Positions 18,878 through 26,993 of a stretch of 56,074 bases of DNA are shown here, piece by piece. Source of the DNA: Ectothiorhodospiraceae bacterium. Its GTDB lineage: Bacteria > Pseudomonadota > Gammaproteobacteria > Nitrococcales > Aquisalimonadaceae. Every line of letters begins with the position of its first letter. The stretch's first letter is position 1. The notes beneath the pieces were generated by a model that was not told the DNA's origin, ran no database searches, and saw nothing but the letters and a program-made list of their open reading frames with translations. The position numbers were made by a program, and so were the translations under genes. The DNA lies in assembly GCA_020831845.1 (NCBI GenBank), contig JAFIFV010000066.1, positions 1 through 56,074 on the forward strand, given 5' to 3'.

Positions 18878-18968
18878 CTTATCACCGGGCGCCATCCGCT
18901 CATTCACGCCCCCGCCTGTCGCTGCGAATCTGCCTCAAACGCCCGGGGACAGCACATATTCCCTGACC

Positions 18969-18983
18969 TGGCACCTTACTTGC
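18969..18983 (+). promoter_or_regulatory. Sigma-54 (-24/-12) promoter of the ABC uptake operon
   Basis: TGGCAC-N5-TTGC has the invariant GG (18970-18971) and GC (18982-18983) exactly 12 bases apart, as the consensus TGGCACG-N4-TTGC requires. The predicted start is near 18995, about 42 bases before the first binding-protein gene. The NtrC-type regulator is encoded immediately upstream. Confidence 0.75.
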
Positions 18984-19036
18984 CCTGTTAACCAGCAAAC
19001 ACAGACCGGTGCACACACCGGCTGATGGGGGAGAAC

Positions 19037-20395
19037 ATGAGAGGCTTCGCATACCCGGCCCTGCGTCTGGTCCTGCTGCTGACACTGTGTACCGGGCCAC
19101 TACTGGCCGCAGCCACCGACATGGCGGGACGCACCGAACTGGGCGCCTCTGCTGACGAGGCGGACGCCGTCGTCGGCTGCATGTACCCGATGACCGGCAG
19201 GCCCGCCAGCTACGGCAAGGACAGCATCGCCGCCATTCGTATCGCCCTGGACGACGTCGCAAACCAGGCCGGCTCACCGCGGCTTCGCGTGATCGTCGAC
19301 GACACCCGTTCCAAAGCCTCGTTCGCCGTTCGCATGGCCAACGACTTCATCGACCGCGACAACGCCGACTTCCTCTGCGGCATGGTCAGCTCCGGCGTCG
19401 CAATGGCGGTGAGCGAGGTTGCACGCGAGCGGCGGACCATCATGATCGGCACCGACCACGCCACCTCGCGCCTCACCATGGAGGCCGGCCACCGTTACTA
19501 CTTCCGCGTCTCCAGCGACACCTGGTATTCCCATGCCGCGGGCGCGCGCTACCTGCAGGACCTGCAACGGGAAACGAACTGGCACCGCATCGCCTTCCTG
19601 GGGCCGGACTACGAGTACGGGCATGTGGCCTGGCAGGACATGCGGGAGATGCTGGACAAGCTTGCGGTGGACTACGACGTGGTCGGCGAGCTGTGGCCTC
19701 GGCTGTACGAACCGGACTACACCCTCTACGTACAGGCGCTGCTGGACACCAAGCCGGACATCCTCGTGACCGCGCTCTGGGGCGGCGACCTGATTGCCTT
19801 CATCGAACAGGCGCAGAACGCCCGGCTGTTCGAGCACATGCGCATGGCGAATTTCGACACCGGCGGCAACTACGACGTGCTGGTGGCGCTGGGGGACGAC
19901 CCGCCGCCGGGTCTGATCCTGTCCGCCCGGCACCATGTGAACTGGCCGGACACCGAGCTCAACCGGCATTTCGTCAACCAGTTCCACGCCCGGGAGGGTC
20001 GCTACCCCACCTACGCCGCCCAGGGTGCTTACGCCGGCATACTGGCCATCGCCAAGGCCATGCGCGAGGCCGGCAGCGCCCGCAATACCGACGCCATTAT
20101 CGAGGCACTGCGGGGCATGCGCCTGCCGCTCCCGAAGGATCCCGTTGACCACGTCTCCTATATCGACCCGGACACCCACCAGATCGTGCAGGCCCAGGCC
20201 ATCGGAACACCCGTGCGGAACACCGACTATCCCCCCGCCCGGGTGATGCTGGGCAACTGGGTGGTGTACGACGCCGAACTCCTGAAACCGTCGCCGGAAC
20301 TGGTGGAGCGCCGCCGGCGGCAGACCCTCCAGACGTCTCCCGACGCCTGGCATTCCAGCGCTCCCGATACCAATAATCCGGAGGAGTCACCATGA
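19037..20395 (+). CDS. ABC transporter substrate-binding protein, LivJ/urea-amide type (first copy)
   Basis: A 452-residue periplasmic binding protein of the Peripla_BP_6 (type I) fold, with a signal peptide of about 24 residues ending near LLAAA-T. The first lobe starts at AVVGCMYPMTGRPASYGKD, the family's ligand-contacting G-x-x-x-x-x-G segment. The ATG at 19037 is preceded by GGGGGAG; an in-frame ATG 12 bases earlier lies within that site. Its stop overlaps the start of a second binding protein (ATGA). It is first gene behind the sigma-54 promoter. The ligand is unknown; amides, urea and amino acids are the known ligands of the family. Confidence 0.88.
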   Translation: MRGFAYPALRLVLLLTLCTGPLLAAATDMAGRTELGASADEADAVVGCMYPMTGRPASYGKDSIAAIRIALDDVANQAGSPRLRVIVDDTRSKASFAVRMANDFIDRDNADFLCGMVSSGVAMAVSEVARERRTIMIGTDHATSRLTMEAGHRYYFRVSSDTWYSHAAGARYLQDLQRETNWHRIAFLGPDYEYGHVAWQDMREMLDKLAVDYDVVGELWPRLYEPDYTLYVQALLDTKPDILVTALWGGDLIAFIEQAQNARLFEHMRMANFDTGGNYDVLVALGDDPPPGLILSARHHVNWPDTELNRHFVNQFHAREGRYPTYAAQGAYAGILAIAKAMREAGSARNTDAIIEALRGMRLPLPKDPVDHVSYIDPDTHQIVQAQAIGTPVRNTDYPPARVMLGNWVVYDAELLKPSPELVERRRRQTLQTSPDAWHSSAPDTNNPEESP

Positions 20396-21720
20396 CAGCA
20401 CTTACCCACACCTCGCAGCGCCTGCGGCGCGGCCTGGTCTCGGCAGCGGGCGCCATCGCACTGACCGGGGCCGGCCTGATGGGCGGCCTGTCCACCGCCA
20501 CCGCCGAGGAAACCTACCGCATCGGCATTGTCACCTTCCTGTCCGGCCCGGCCTCGGGCCCGTTCGGCGTGCCGGCCGCCAACGCCGCGCGGCTGCTGGT
20601 GGACGAACTGAACGCCGGCAACGTGCCCGCCCCCTACGACACCGTGGGCATGAACGGGGTGCGCATCCAGGCCGTTCTCATCGACGAGGCCGGCGGCCCC
20701 TCGCAGCAGGTGGAGGAATACCGCAACCTGGTCCAGCGTCAGAACGTCGATGCCGTGATCGGCTACATCTCCAGCGGTGACTGCCTGGCCATCGCACCGG
20801 TGGCGGAGGACCTGGAAACCATCACCGTGATGTTCGACTGCGGCACCTCACGGCTGTTCCTGGAGAACCCGGATTCCAGATACGTATTCCGAACCGGGCT
20901 GGATGCGGCGGCCGACAACATCGCCGCGGTCCACTACATGAAGGAGCGGCATCCCGACGCCCGCCGGATTGCCGGCATCCAGCAGAACTATGCCTGGGGC
21001 ACCGATTCCTGGAACGATTTCACGGCCGCGCTTGAACAGATCATGCCAGAAACGGAGATCGTGGAATCCCAGATGCCGCGCCTGTTCCAGGGCAGCTACG
21101 GCACCGAGATCTCGGTGCTGCAGACCCGCAGACCGGACATCATTCATTCCAGCTTCTGGGGCGGTGACATGGAAGCCTTCGTGCTGCAGGCCAACGCCCG
21201 CGGCCTGCTTCAGAACGCCACCGCGCTGCTGACCACCGGCGAATCCGGGCTCGACCGTTTCAATGGCCAGGCGCCCAACGGGACGATCCTGGGCGGGCGC
21301 GGGCCGTTCGGGGCGTTCGCACCGGAGAACGAGCTCAACAACTGGTTCACGGAGGCTTACCGGGAACGCTTCGAGATGAACCCGACCTACCCCTCCACCA
21401 AGATGGCGCAGGCCATCTTCGGCCTCAAGCATGCGATCGAGAAAGCCGCCAACGGCGCCTCCGGCAAGCCGGACAAGGACGCCGTGGCAGACGCCTTCCG
21501 CGGCGCCACCTTCGAGTCGCCCAGCGGCACCGTGGAAATGTCCCGCGCCGGCGGTCACCAGGCCATGCAGTCCGTGGCCTACGGCGAGTATCACTACGAA
21601 AACGGCGAGGCGCGGCTGGAGAACGTGATCTCCTATCGTGGCGAATGCATCACGCCGCCGGACGGCGTGGCTGCGCTGGACTGGATTGCCGACGGCATGC
21701 CCGACGCCGAGTGCGACTGA
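20392..21720 (+). CDS. ABC transporter substrate-binding protein, LivJ/urea-amide type (second copy)
   Basis: A 442-residue secreted binding protein of the same fold, with a signal peptide ending about residue 38 (STATA-EE). The mature protein starts with TYRIGIVTFLSGPASGPFG. It shares fold and length with the preceding gene but is clearly divergent, so the pair is not a recent duplication. Both presumably feed the one LivHMGF membrane complex, giving the transporter two ligand specificities or affinities. The start overlaps the previous stop by ATGA. A strong hairpin follows the gene, before the permease genes. Confidence 0.9.
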   Translation: MTALTHTSQRLRRGLVSAAGAIALTGAGLMGGLSTATAEETYRIGIVTFLSGPASGPFGVPAANAARLLVDELNAGNVPAPYDTVGMNGVRIQAVLIDEAGGPSQQVEEYRNLVQRQNVDAVIGYISSGDCLAIAPVAEDLETITVMFDCGTSRLFLENPDSRYVFRTGLDAAADNIAAVHYMKERHPDARRIAGIQQNYAWGTDSWNDFTAALEQIMPETEIVESQMPRLFQGSYGTEISVLQTRRPDIIHSSFWGGDMEAFVLQANARGLLQNATALLTTGESGLDRFNGQAPNGTILGGRGPFGAFAPENELNNWFTEAYRERFEMNPTYPSTKMAQAIFGLKHAIEKAANGASGKPDKDAVADAFRGATFESPSGTVEMSRAGGHQAMQSVAYGEYHYENGEARLENVISYRGECITPPDGVAALDWIADGMPDAECD

Positions 21721-21728
21721 ACCGGCAG

Positions 21729-21755
21729 GCGCGGGCACTCCCCGAGTGCCCGCGC
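21729..21755 (+). terminator. Intra-operon hairpin after the binding-protein genes
   Basis: A perfect 11-bp GC-rich stem (21729-21739 with 21745-21755) has a five-base CCCCG loop and is followed by ATTGTTT. It lies between the second binding protein and the first permease. It may terminate part of the transcripts or protect the upstream mRNA, giving more binding protein than membrane subunits. This is a common arrangement in binding-protein operons. Confidence 0.65.
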
Positions 21756-21793
21756 ATTGTTTCCCGTCTCGCCCGCACCCGAGGTGAATCGCC

Positions 21794-22696
21794 ATGCCCA
21801 ATTTCGACGCCATCCTGATCGATGGTCTGATCTATGCCTCCTGGCTATTCCTGGTGGCAGCCGGTCTGACCGTGATCTACGGGGTGATGCGCATACTCAA
21901 CATGGCCCACGGCAGCTTCTATGCGCTGGGGGCCTATACCGCGGCATCCATGCTCGGCTGGTACTACGCCGGCGGCAGCGACAGCAGCGTACTGCTGGCC
22001 TTCCTGTTGCTGATCGGCTGCGCCGTGCTGGTGGGCCTGGTCGCCGGCCTGCTGATAGAACGCGGTCTGCTGCGTTTCATGTATGGCCGCGACGAGATCC
22101 TGATGCTGATCGTCACCTACGCCACGCTGCTGATCCTGGAGGACGTGATCAAGCTGGTCTGGGGCGTCAACCCGTATTTCGCCTTCCAGCCCTACGTCGC
22201 GCTCGGGCGGATGGACCTGGGCGTGCTCACGGTAGCGCGCTACGACCTGATGCTGGTGGGGCTGGCGGCCCTGGTCGGCGGGGGCCTGTGGTACTGGCTG
22301 GAACGCACGAAGACCGGAAAGATCCTGCGCTCCATCATCCATGACCGCGAAGTGTCCGCCGCCATGGGCGTGAACGTGAAACTGATGTTCACCATCACCT
22401 TCATCGTCGGCGCCAGCCTCGGCGCGCTGGCCGGCGCCTTTACCGCACCGGCCATTTCCGTGGTTCCCGGCATCGGCATCGAGGTCATCATCATCGCCTT
22501 CGCCGTGGTGGTGATCGGCGGGCTGGGCAGCATCAGCGGCGCGCTGGTAGGCGCATTGATCGTGGGCCTGACCCGCGCCGCCGCCGTGCACACCGTTCCG
22601 CACCTGGAGCTGTTCATCATCTATGCGGTGATGGCGGCCGTGCTGCTGGTTCGTCCCCACGGCCTGTTCGGCCAACCCGTGGCGAGGAAGATCTGA
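21794..22696 (+). CDS. Branched-chain amino acid/amide ABC transporter permease, LivH type
   Basis: A 300-residue inner-membrane permease with about eight TM helices. The conserved LivH opening (GLTVIYGVMRILNMAHGSFYALGAY) is represented, as is the ATPase-contacting segment near residues 190-200 (REVSAAMGVNV). The GGLGSISGALVGALIVG stretch near residue 240 is also typical. It pairs with the LivM-type subunit whose ATG overlaps its stop. Because the binding proteins look urea/amide-like, a UrtB-type role is as plausible as a Leu/Ile/Val role, so I give no symbol. Confidence 0.9.
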   Translation: MPNFDAILIDGLIYASWLFLVAAGLTVIYGVMRILNMAHGSFYALGAYTAASMLGWYYAGGSDSSVLLAFLLLIGCAVLVGLVAGLLIERGLLRFMYGRDEILMLIVTYATLLILEDVIKLVWGVNPYFAFQPYVALGRMDLGVLTVARYDLMLVGLAALVGGGLWYWLERTKTGKILRSIIHDREVSAAMGVNVKLMFTITFIVGASLGALAGAFTAPAISVVPGIGIEVIIIAFAVVVIGGLGSISGALVGALIVGLTRAAAVHTVPHLELFIIYAVMAAVLLVRPHGLFGQPVARKI

Positions 22697-23634
22697 TGCG
22701 AGTGGACAAGTCCGAATACCTGATCATGGGCGCCTTCCTGCTGCTGGCGGGCAGCGCCTTCTTCCTGCCCAACTGGCTGGTCTACCTGCTGGCGCTGGCA
22801 CTGGCCAAGGCGCTGGTGGTGCAGGGCGTGGTGATGCTCATGCGCGCCGGCCTGGTGTCCTTCGGCCAGGGGCTGTATTTCTGCATCGGCGGCTACGCCG
22901 TGGGCATGGGCGGCGTGTTTCTGGGCATCTCCGACGCTCTGCTGCTGATCCTGATGGGTCTGGGCTGTAGCGTGATCCTGGCGATGGTCCTGGGACTGCT
23001 GCTGACCCGGTACCGGGAGATCTTCTTCGCCATGCTGACACTGGCGTTCTCCATGATCCTCTACGGCCTGCTGGTGCGCAGCCACGGCCTGGGCAGTACC
23101 GACGGCTTCAACGTGATCCGCTGGTCCATCCTGGGCTGGACGCCGGCCCGGGGCCAGGTGGGCATCACGATCCTGTGGATGACGCTGGCCTTCGGCCTGG
23201 TCATCGCCCTGTTCCTGAACCGCTATTTCCGCTCCGGCATCGGCCTGGCCTGCGAAGCCATCCGGGAGAACGAAGTACGGGTGGAATACATGGGCGTTTC
23301 CCGGCAACGGGTGTTGTACATCAACTACGTGATTGCCTGCTCCATCGGCGCCATCGGCGGTTCGCTGAGCGCGCTGGTGGCGGGTCACGTGGATCCGGAG
23401 ATGGCCTACTGGGCCATGTCCGGCGAGTTCGTGTTCATCGCGCTGCTGGGCGGAACCGGCCACGTCGCGGCCCCGTTCATCGCCGCGGTGATCTTCGCAC
23501 TGGTCCGCACCTACGCGGTGGAGCACGTGCCCAATGCCTGGCAGATGATCCTTGGCATCACGCTGCTGCTGATCATCCTGTTCCTGCCCAAGGGCATCTG
23601 GAGCCTGTTCACCCGCAAACGGAGGACCGTCTGA
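22696..23634 (+). CDS. Branched-chain amino acid/amide ABC transporter permease, LivM type
   Basis: A 312-residue permease with about nine TM helices, the second half of the heterodimeric membrane channel. The LivM hallmarks are present: the AGLVSFGQGLYFCIGGYAVG region, the coupling segment ACEAIRENEVRVEYMGV and LLGGTGHVAAPFIAA near the end. Its ATG shares a base with the previous stop and its own stop overlaps the LivG-type start (TGATG), so the permease and ATPase genes are translationally coupled. Confidence 0.9.
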   Translation: MRVDKSEYLIMGAFLLLAGSAFFLPNWLVYLLALALAKALVVQGVVMLMRAGLVSFGQGLYFCIGGYAVGMGGVFLGISDALLLILMGLGCSVILAMVLGLLLTRYREIFFAMLTLAFSMILYGLLVRSHGLGSTDGFNVIRWSILGWTPARGQVGITILWMTLAFGLVIALFLNRYFRSGIGLACEAIRENEVRVEYMGVSRQRVLYINYVIACSIGAIGGSLSALVAGHVDPEMAYWAMSGEFVFIALLGGTGHVAAPFIAAVIFALVRTYAVEHVPNAWQMILGITLLLIILFLPKGIWSLFTRKRRTV

Positions 23635-24407
23635 TGGCAGAGATACTGAAAACCGAAGGCCTCTGCCGCTACTTCGGCGCGGTGACCGCGGCAGAGAACA
23701 TTTCGGTTTCCATCGCCGCTGGCGAGGTGGTGGGCGTGATCGGCGCCAACGGCGCCGGCAAGACCACGTTCATCAACATGGTCACCGGATACCTGCCGCC
23801 CAGCGCCGGCAACATCTGGTTCAACGGCGAGACGATCCGGGGCCTGGGTCCGCGCAAACTGACCCGCCAGGGCCTGGCGCGTTCGTTCCAGATTCCTCAG
23901 CTGTTTCTGGAACTGACCGTGATGGAGAACCTGCTGATCGCGCTGAATGCGGCGGAGAACCCGGCGCTGAGCCTGATCCAGCCGTTCCGAACCAGCGGTC
24001 GCGAATCCCAGGCGGAGCGGATTCTGGAGCAGATGGGCCTGGGCCGTTATCGGGACGAAAACGTGACCGCCATGCCCCAGGGCGCCCGCAAGTTGCTGGA
24101 TATCGCCATGGCGATGATCGGCAAGCCCCGCATGCTGCTGCTGGATGAACCCACCAGCGGCGTCAGCGTGGACGAAAAGTACCCGCTGATGGACACGGTC
24201 ATGGATGTGGTGCAACAGCAGAATCTCACCGTGCTGTTCGTCGAGCACGATATGGAAATCGTCCGCCGCTACGTCTCCCGCATCCTGGCCTTTGCCCACG
24301 GCGAGATCATCGGGGACGGCACGCCCGACGAAGTCATGAACGACGAGCGGGTACAGGAACAGATCACCGGCCGGCACCAGGGTGCGGCCGCCGCGGGAGG
24401 AGCCTGA
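23634..24407 (+). CDS. ABC transporter ATP-binding protein, LivG type, with altered signature motif
   Basis: A 257-residue ATPase. Walker A is GANGAGKTT, the Q-loop lies in LARSFQIPQLF, Walker B is MLLLDEPTSGV and the switch His is in FVEHDM. The ABC signature is unusual: where LivG proteins read YGQQRRLEIA, this one reads MPQGARKLLDIA, so the conserved Gln is missing and the loop is altered. Since the partner LivF-type ATPase keeps a standard LSGGQQK signature, one of the two ATP sites may be degenerate. The start overlaps the LivM-type stop. Confidence 0.9.
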   Translation: MAEILKTEGLCRYFGAVTAAENISVSIAAGEVVGVIGANGAGKTTFINMVTGYLPPSAGNIWFNGETIRGLGPRKLTRQGLARSFQIPQLFLELTVMENLLIALNAAENPALSLIQPFRTSGRESQAERILEQMGLGRYRDENVTAMPQGARKLLDIAMAMIGKPRMLLLDEPTSGVSVDEKYPLMDTVMDVVQQQNLTVLFVEHDMEIVRRYVSRILAFAHGEIIGDGTPDEVMNDERVQEQITGRHQGAAAAGGA

Positions 24408-24408
24408 G

Positions 24409-25080
24409 ATGAGCCTGGAAATCCAGCAGATGGACGTTTCCATCGACCGCATCCCGATCCTGCGGCAGGTCAGTCTCACCGTTCCGGACCGTGCGATGGT
24501 GGGCCTCATCGGCCACAACGGTGCCGGCAAGACCACGCTGATGCGAACCATCATGGGATTGCTCCGACCCACCAGTGGCAGCATGCGGTTTCACGGTGAG
24601 AATCTGGCCGCTTTACCGGCACATCGCCGGGGTCGCATGGCCATCAGCTACATGCCGGAGGACCGACGCCTGATCCCGGAACTGACGGTGGAGGAGAACA
24701 TCCTGTTGCCCGCCTGGGCCAACGGCATCCGTGATGCCGACAGCCGCCTGCAGTGGATCTATTCCTTGATGCCGGAGATCGCCGGTTTCGGCAGGCGCAA
24801 GGCACTGCAGCTCTCCGGCGGGCAGCAGAAGCTGGTGGCGCTGGCGCGCGCACTGATGCCGGGGCGGCGCCTGGTGCTGCTGGACGAACCCTTCGAGGGG
24901 GTGGCGCCGGTGCTGGCAAGGCGACTCGCGGAGGTCATGGCCGATCTGCGCAGCGAGGGCCTCACCGTGCTGATTTCCGAATCCGACGACACGCACTCGG
25001 CCGATATGGTCGACCGGGTCTACCGCATCGAACGCGGTGCGGTGGCGGAGGGGCGAGGCGTCGAGCAAGCCCAGGCCTGA
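24409..25080 (+). CDS. ABC transporter ATP-binding protein, LivF type
   Basis: A 223-residue ATPase, slightly shorter than typical LivF. It has Walker A GHNGAGKTT, an intact signature LSGGQQKLVALARAL and Walker B LVLLDEPFEGVAP. At the switch position, where LivF proteins usually read VEQN, it reads LISESDD, so the switch residue is altered. The ATG at 24409 is preceded by GGGAGGAG and lies one base after the LivG-type stop. It is the last transporter gene; the exported hydrolase gene follows 79 bases later. Confidence 0.9.
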   Translation: MSLEIQQMDVSIDRIPILRQVSLTVPDRAMVGLIGHNGAGKTTLMRTIMGLLRPTSGSMRFHGENLAALPAHRRGRMAISYMPEDRRLIPELTVEENILLPAWANGIRDADSRLQWIYSLMPEIAGFGRRKALQLSGGQQKLVALARALMPGRRLVLLDEPFEGVAPVLARRLAEVMADLRSEGLTVLISESDDTHSADMVDRVYRIERGAVAEGRGVEQAQA

Positions 25081-25159
25081 GGGCCTTGTTAATGGCCGAA
25101 ACGTACGGAACTGCCGCCGGCAGGAATCCGGATAACGCAGAGTAAGGGGGAGAAATCGC

Positions 25160-26218
25160 ATGTCGGAGCAGCAGATCGTGCATACACATCGTCGCCTGCG
25201 TCATCACGCCGCCGCAGGGCTGGCGTGCTTGGCACTGGCTTTTGCCGGCGGTGCCGGGGCGGAATCCTTGATGGAGCGATTGCAGAAGGATGCGCCCAGC
25301 AACTGGAACAAATGGGGCGAAGGCGACCAGATCGGCGCGCTGAACTATCTGGATGAGGAGCAGGTCTTGCGTGGGGCCGCGGAAATACGCAGCGGACGCA
25401 CCTTCACGCTGCAGATTCCGATGACGCACGGCCACGGCCCGGTGTTTCCGGGTCGCACGCCCACCCTGCATTTCATGGCCACCGACGAGGGCATGTACAG
25501 CAGCGGCAAGCAGGAGCCGCTGGCTGGCGGCGTGAAGTATTCCGACGATGTTGCCTTCATCTACCTCCAGGGCACCACGCATGTGGACGCCCTGGCCCAC
25601 GCCTGGTACGGCGACTATGTCTATGGCGGAAAATCGGCAGACAGTACGGTGCACGGACATGCCCACGGTGATGTCTCCGCCATCGGTGAACACGGCATCG
25701 TCGGACGGGGTGTGCTGCTGGACCTGGGACGCCACATGGGCCAGGCGAACGGGCGCCTGGCACCAGACACCTGCGTGGGGCTGGACGACCTCAAGTCCAC
25801 CGCCGAGGCGCAGGGTGTCGAACTCCAGAAGCGGGATATCCTGGTGCTGCGTACCGGCTCCATTCCGCGCTATTACGACGAAGAGCCGGACGCGGCCTGG
25901 GACGCGATGACCGAACCCGGTCTCTGCTACAGCCGGGAGCTGGTGGACTGGCTCCACGAAATGGAAACGCCGGCCATTGCCGCAGACAACCTGGCGGTGG
26001 AAAAGGTGGTACAGGAGATCGAGGGTGAAACCGCGATCATTCCCCTGCACGGCGCACTGATGCGCGATCTGGGCATCGTGCTGACGGAGATCTACTGGCT
26101 GGAAGAGCTGGCGGACGACAGTGCCGAAGACGGCCAGTACACGTTCCTGTTCGCCGCAGCGCCGCTGAAGATGGTCGAAGGCTCCGGCTCGCCGGTGAAC
26201 CCGATTGCCATCAAGTAG
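25160..26218 (+). CDS. Secreted cyclase-family (kynurenine formamidase-like) hydrolase
   Basis: A 352-residue protein of the putative cyclase family (PF04199 type), whose members are metal-dependent amide or lactam hydrolases such as kynurenine formamidase and isatin hydrolase. A signal peptide runs to about residue 34 (GGAGA-E), so it acts in the periplasm. The family metal motif HxGTHxDxPxH is present in modified form as QGTTHVDALAH: the first His is Gln and the Pro is Leu, as in the long cyclase subfamily. Its position after a LivHMGF-type operon suggests it makes the transported molecule from a larger amide. AGGGGGAG precedes the start. Confidence 0.85.
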   Translation: MSEQQIVHTHRRLRHHAAAGLACLALAFAGGAGAESLMERLQKDAPSNWNKWGEGDQIGALNYLDEEQVLRGAAEIRSGRTFTLQIPMTHGHGPVFPGRTPTLHFMATDEGMYSSGKQEPLAGGVKYSDDVAFIYLQGTTHVDALAHAWYGDYVYGGKSADSTVHGHAHGDVSAIGEHGIVGRGVLLDLGRHMGQANGRLAPDTCVGLDDLKSTAEAQGVELQKRDILVLRTGSIPRYYDEEPDAAWDAMTEPGLCYSRELVDWLHEMETPAIAADNLAVEKVVQEIEGETAIIPLHGALMRDLGIVLTEIYWLEELADDSAEDGQYTFLFAAAPLKMVEGSGSPVNPIAIK

Positions 26219-26783
26219 GCTGCGCCAACCGCACCGCCCGCTCCACGGCGCGCTTTCCCAGATCGCGGATGGCGCTGCCGTCCGGGCGGCGACGGTTCCA
26301 GGCCAGTGGCGAGGTATGCGGCATGGGCACCACCGGAATGCCCTGATAGCGCGGCATGGGGATCTGCCCGGCCAGCAGCTGCTCGACGTGGTCCAGGTAA
26401 CTGCCCGACCAGGGGGGCGTTAGCCGTTCCGCGGCCGACTGACCCACCGCGAGGATCACCCGTGGCTGCCAGTCCCGCAGCACCTGGTCCAGCCAGTGCG
26501 CGCACGCCGCCACCTCGTCGGACCGCGGCTTGCGGTTGTCCGGCGGCCTGCAACGAACGATGTTGGTCCGCGCATAGCCGTCCCGCTGGACACCGCAGGC
26601 GGCCATGACGCGATCCAGGTTGCGCCCGGCGATGCCGACGAAACCGACCCCTTGTGCATCCTCCTGGCGACCCGGGGCTTCACCAACGGCCAGCAGCCCC
26701 GAGATGGGTCCATCCGGCAGCACAACCTGCTGGCGGTTCGCGGAGAGCCGGCATGCCGTGCATTTCGCGGGGTCAACGGACAT
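26211..26783 (-). CDS. Uracil-DNA glycosylase superfamily protein (Fe-S type)
   Basis: A 190-residue protein of the family 4/5 uracil-DNA glycosylase group, which removes uracil from DNA. The active-site motif GEAPGRQED, the NIVRCRPPDNRKP segment and four cysteines able to hold a 4Fe-4S cluster (CTAC at 8-11, one in RCRPPD, one in AACAHWL) are visible. The second active-site motif, usually HPS or HPA, here reads MPHTSPLAW, so it is a variant. Start at 26783 (MSVDPAKC). The last eight bases overlap the end of the convergent cyclase-family gene. Divergent from the next gene. Confidence 0.8.
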   Translation of the reverse strand: MSVDPAKCTACRLSANRQQVVLPDGPISGLLAVGEAPGRQEDAQGVGFVGIAGRNLDRVMAACGVQRDGYARTNIVRCRPPDNRKPRSDEVAACAHWLDQVLRDWQPRVILAVGQSAAERLTPPWSGSYLDHVEQLLAGQIPMPRYQGIPVVPMPHTSPLAWNRRRPDGSAIRDLGKRAVERAVRLAQPT

Positions 26784-26993
26784 CGTGACGCACTCCTTGT
26801 GGGCAGGTGTTTTGTCGTCGATAGGAAACAGATTAGTCATTTGCAACGTCTGTGGTAGGCTGCTTTCAGCCGAGGCAATATGAAAACCGCCTTTTCCGGT
26901 TTGCGGCATAACCATAAACAAAATAACGGTGGGACAGGAAGGGCACCGGGGCATGCAGGCGCGGGAACGCGCCGAGAACGGAGCACTGCGCTC

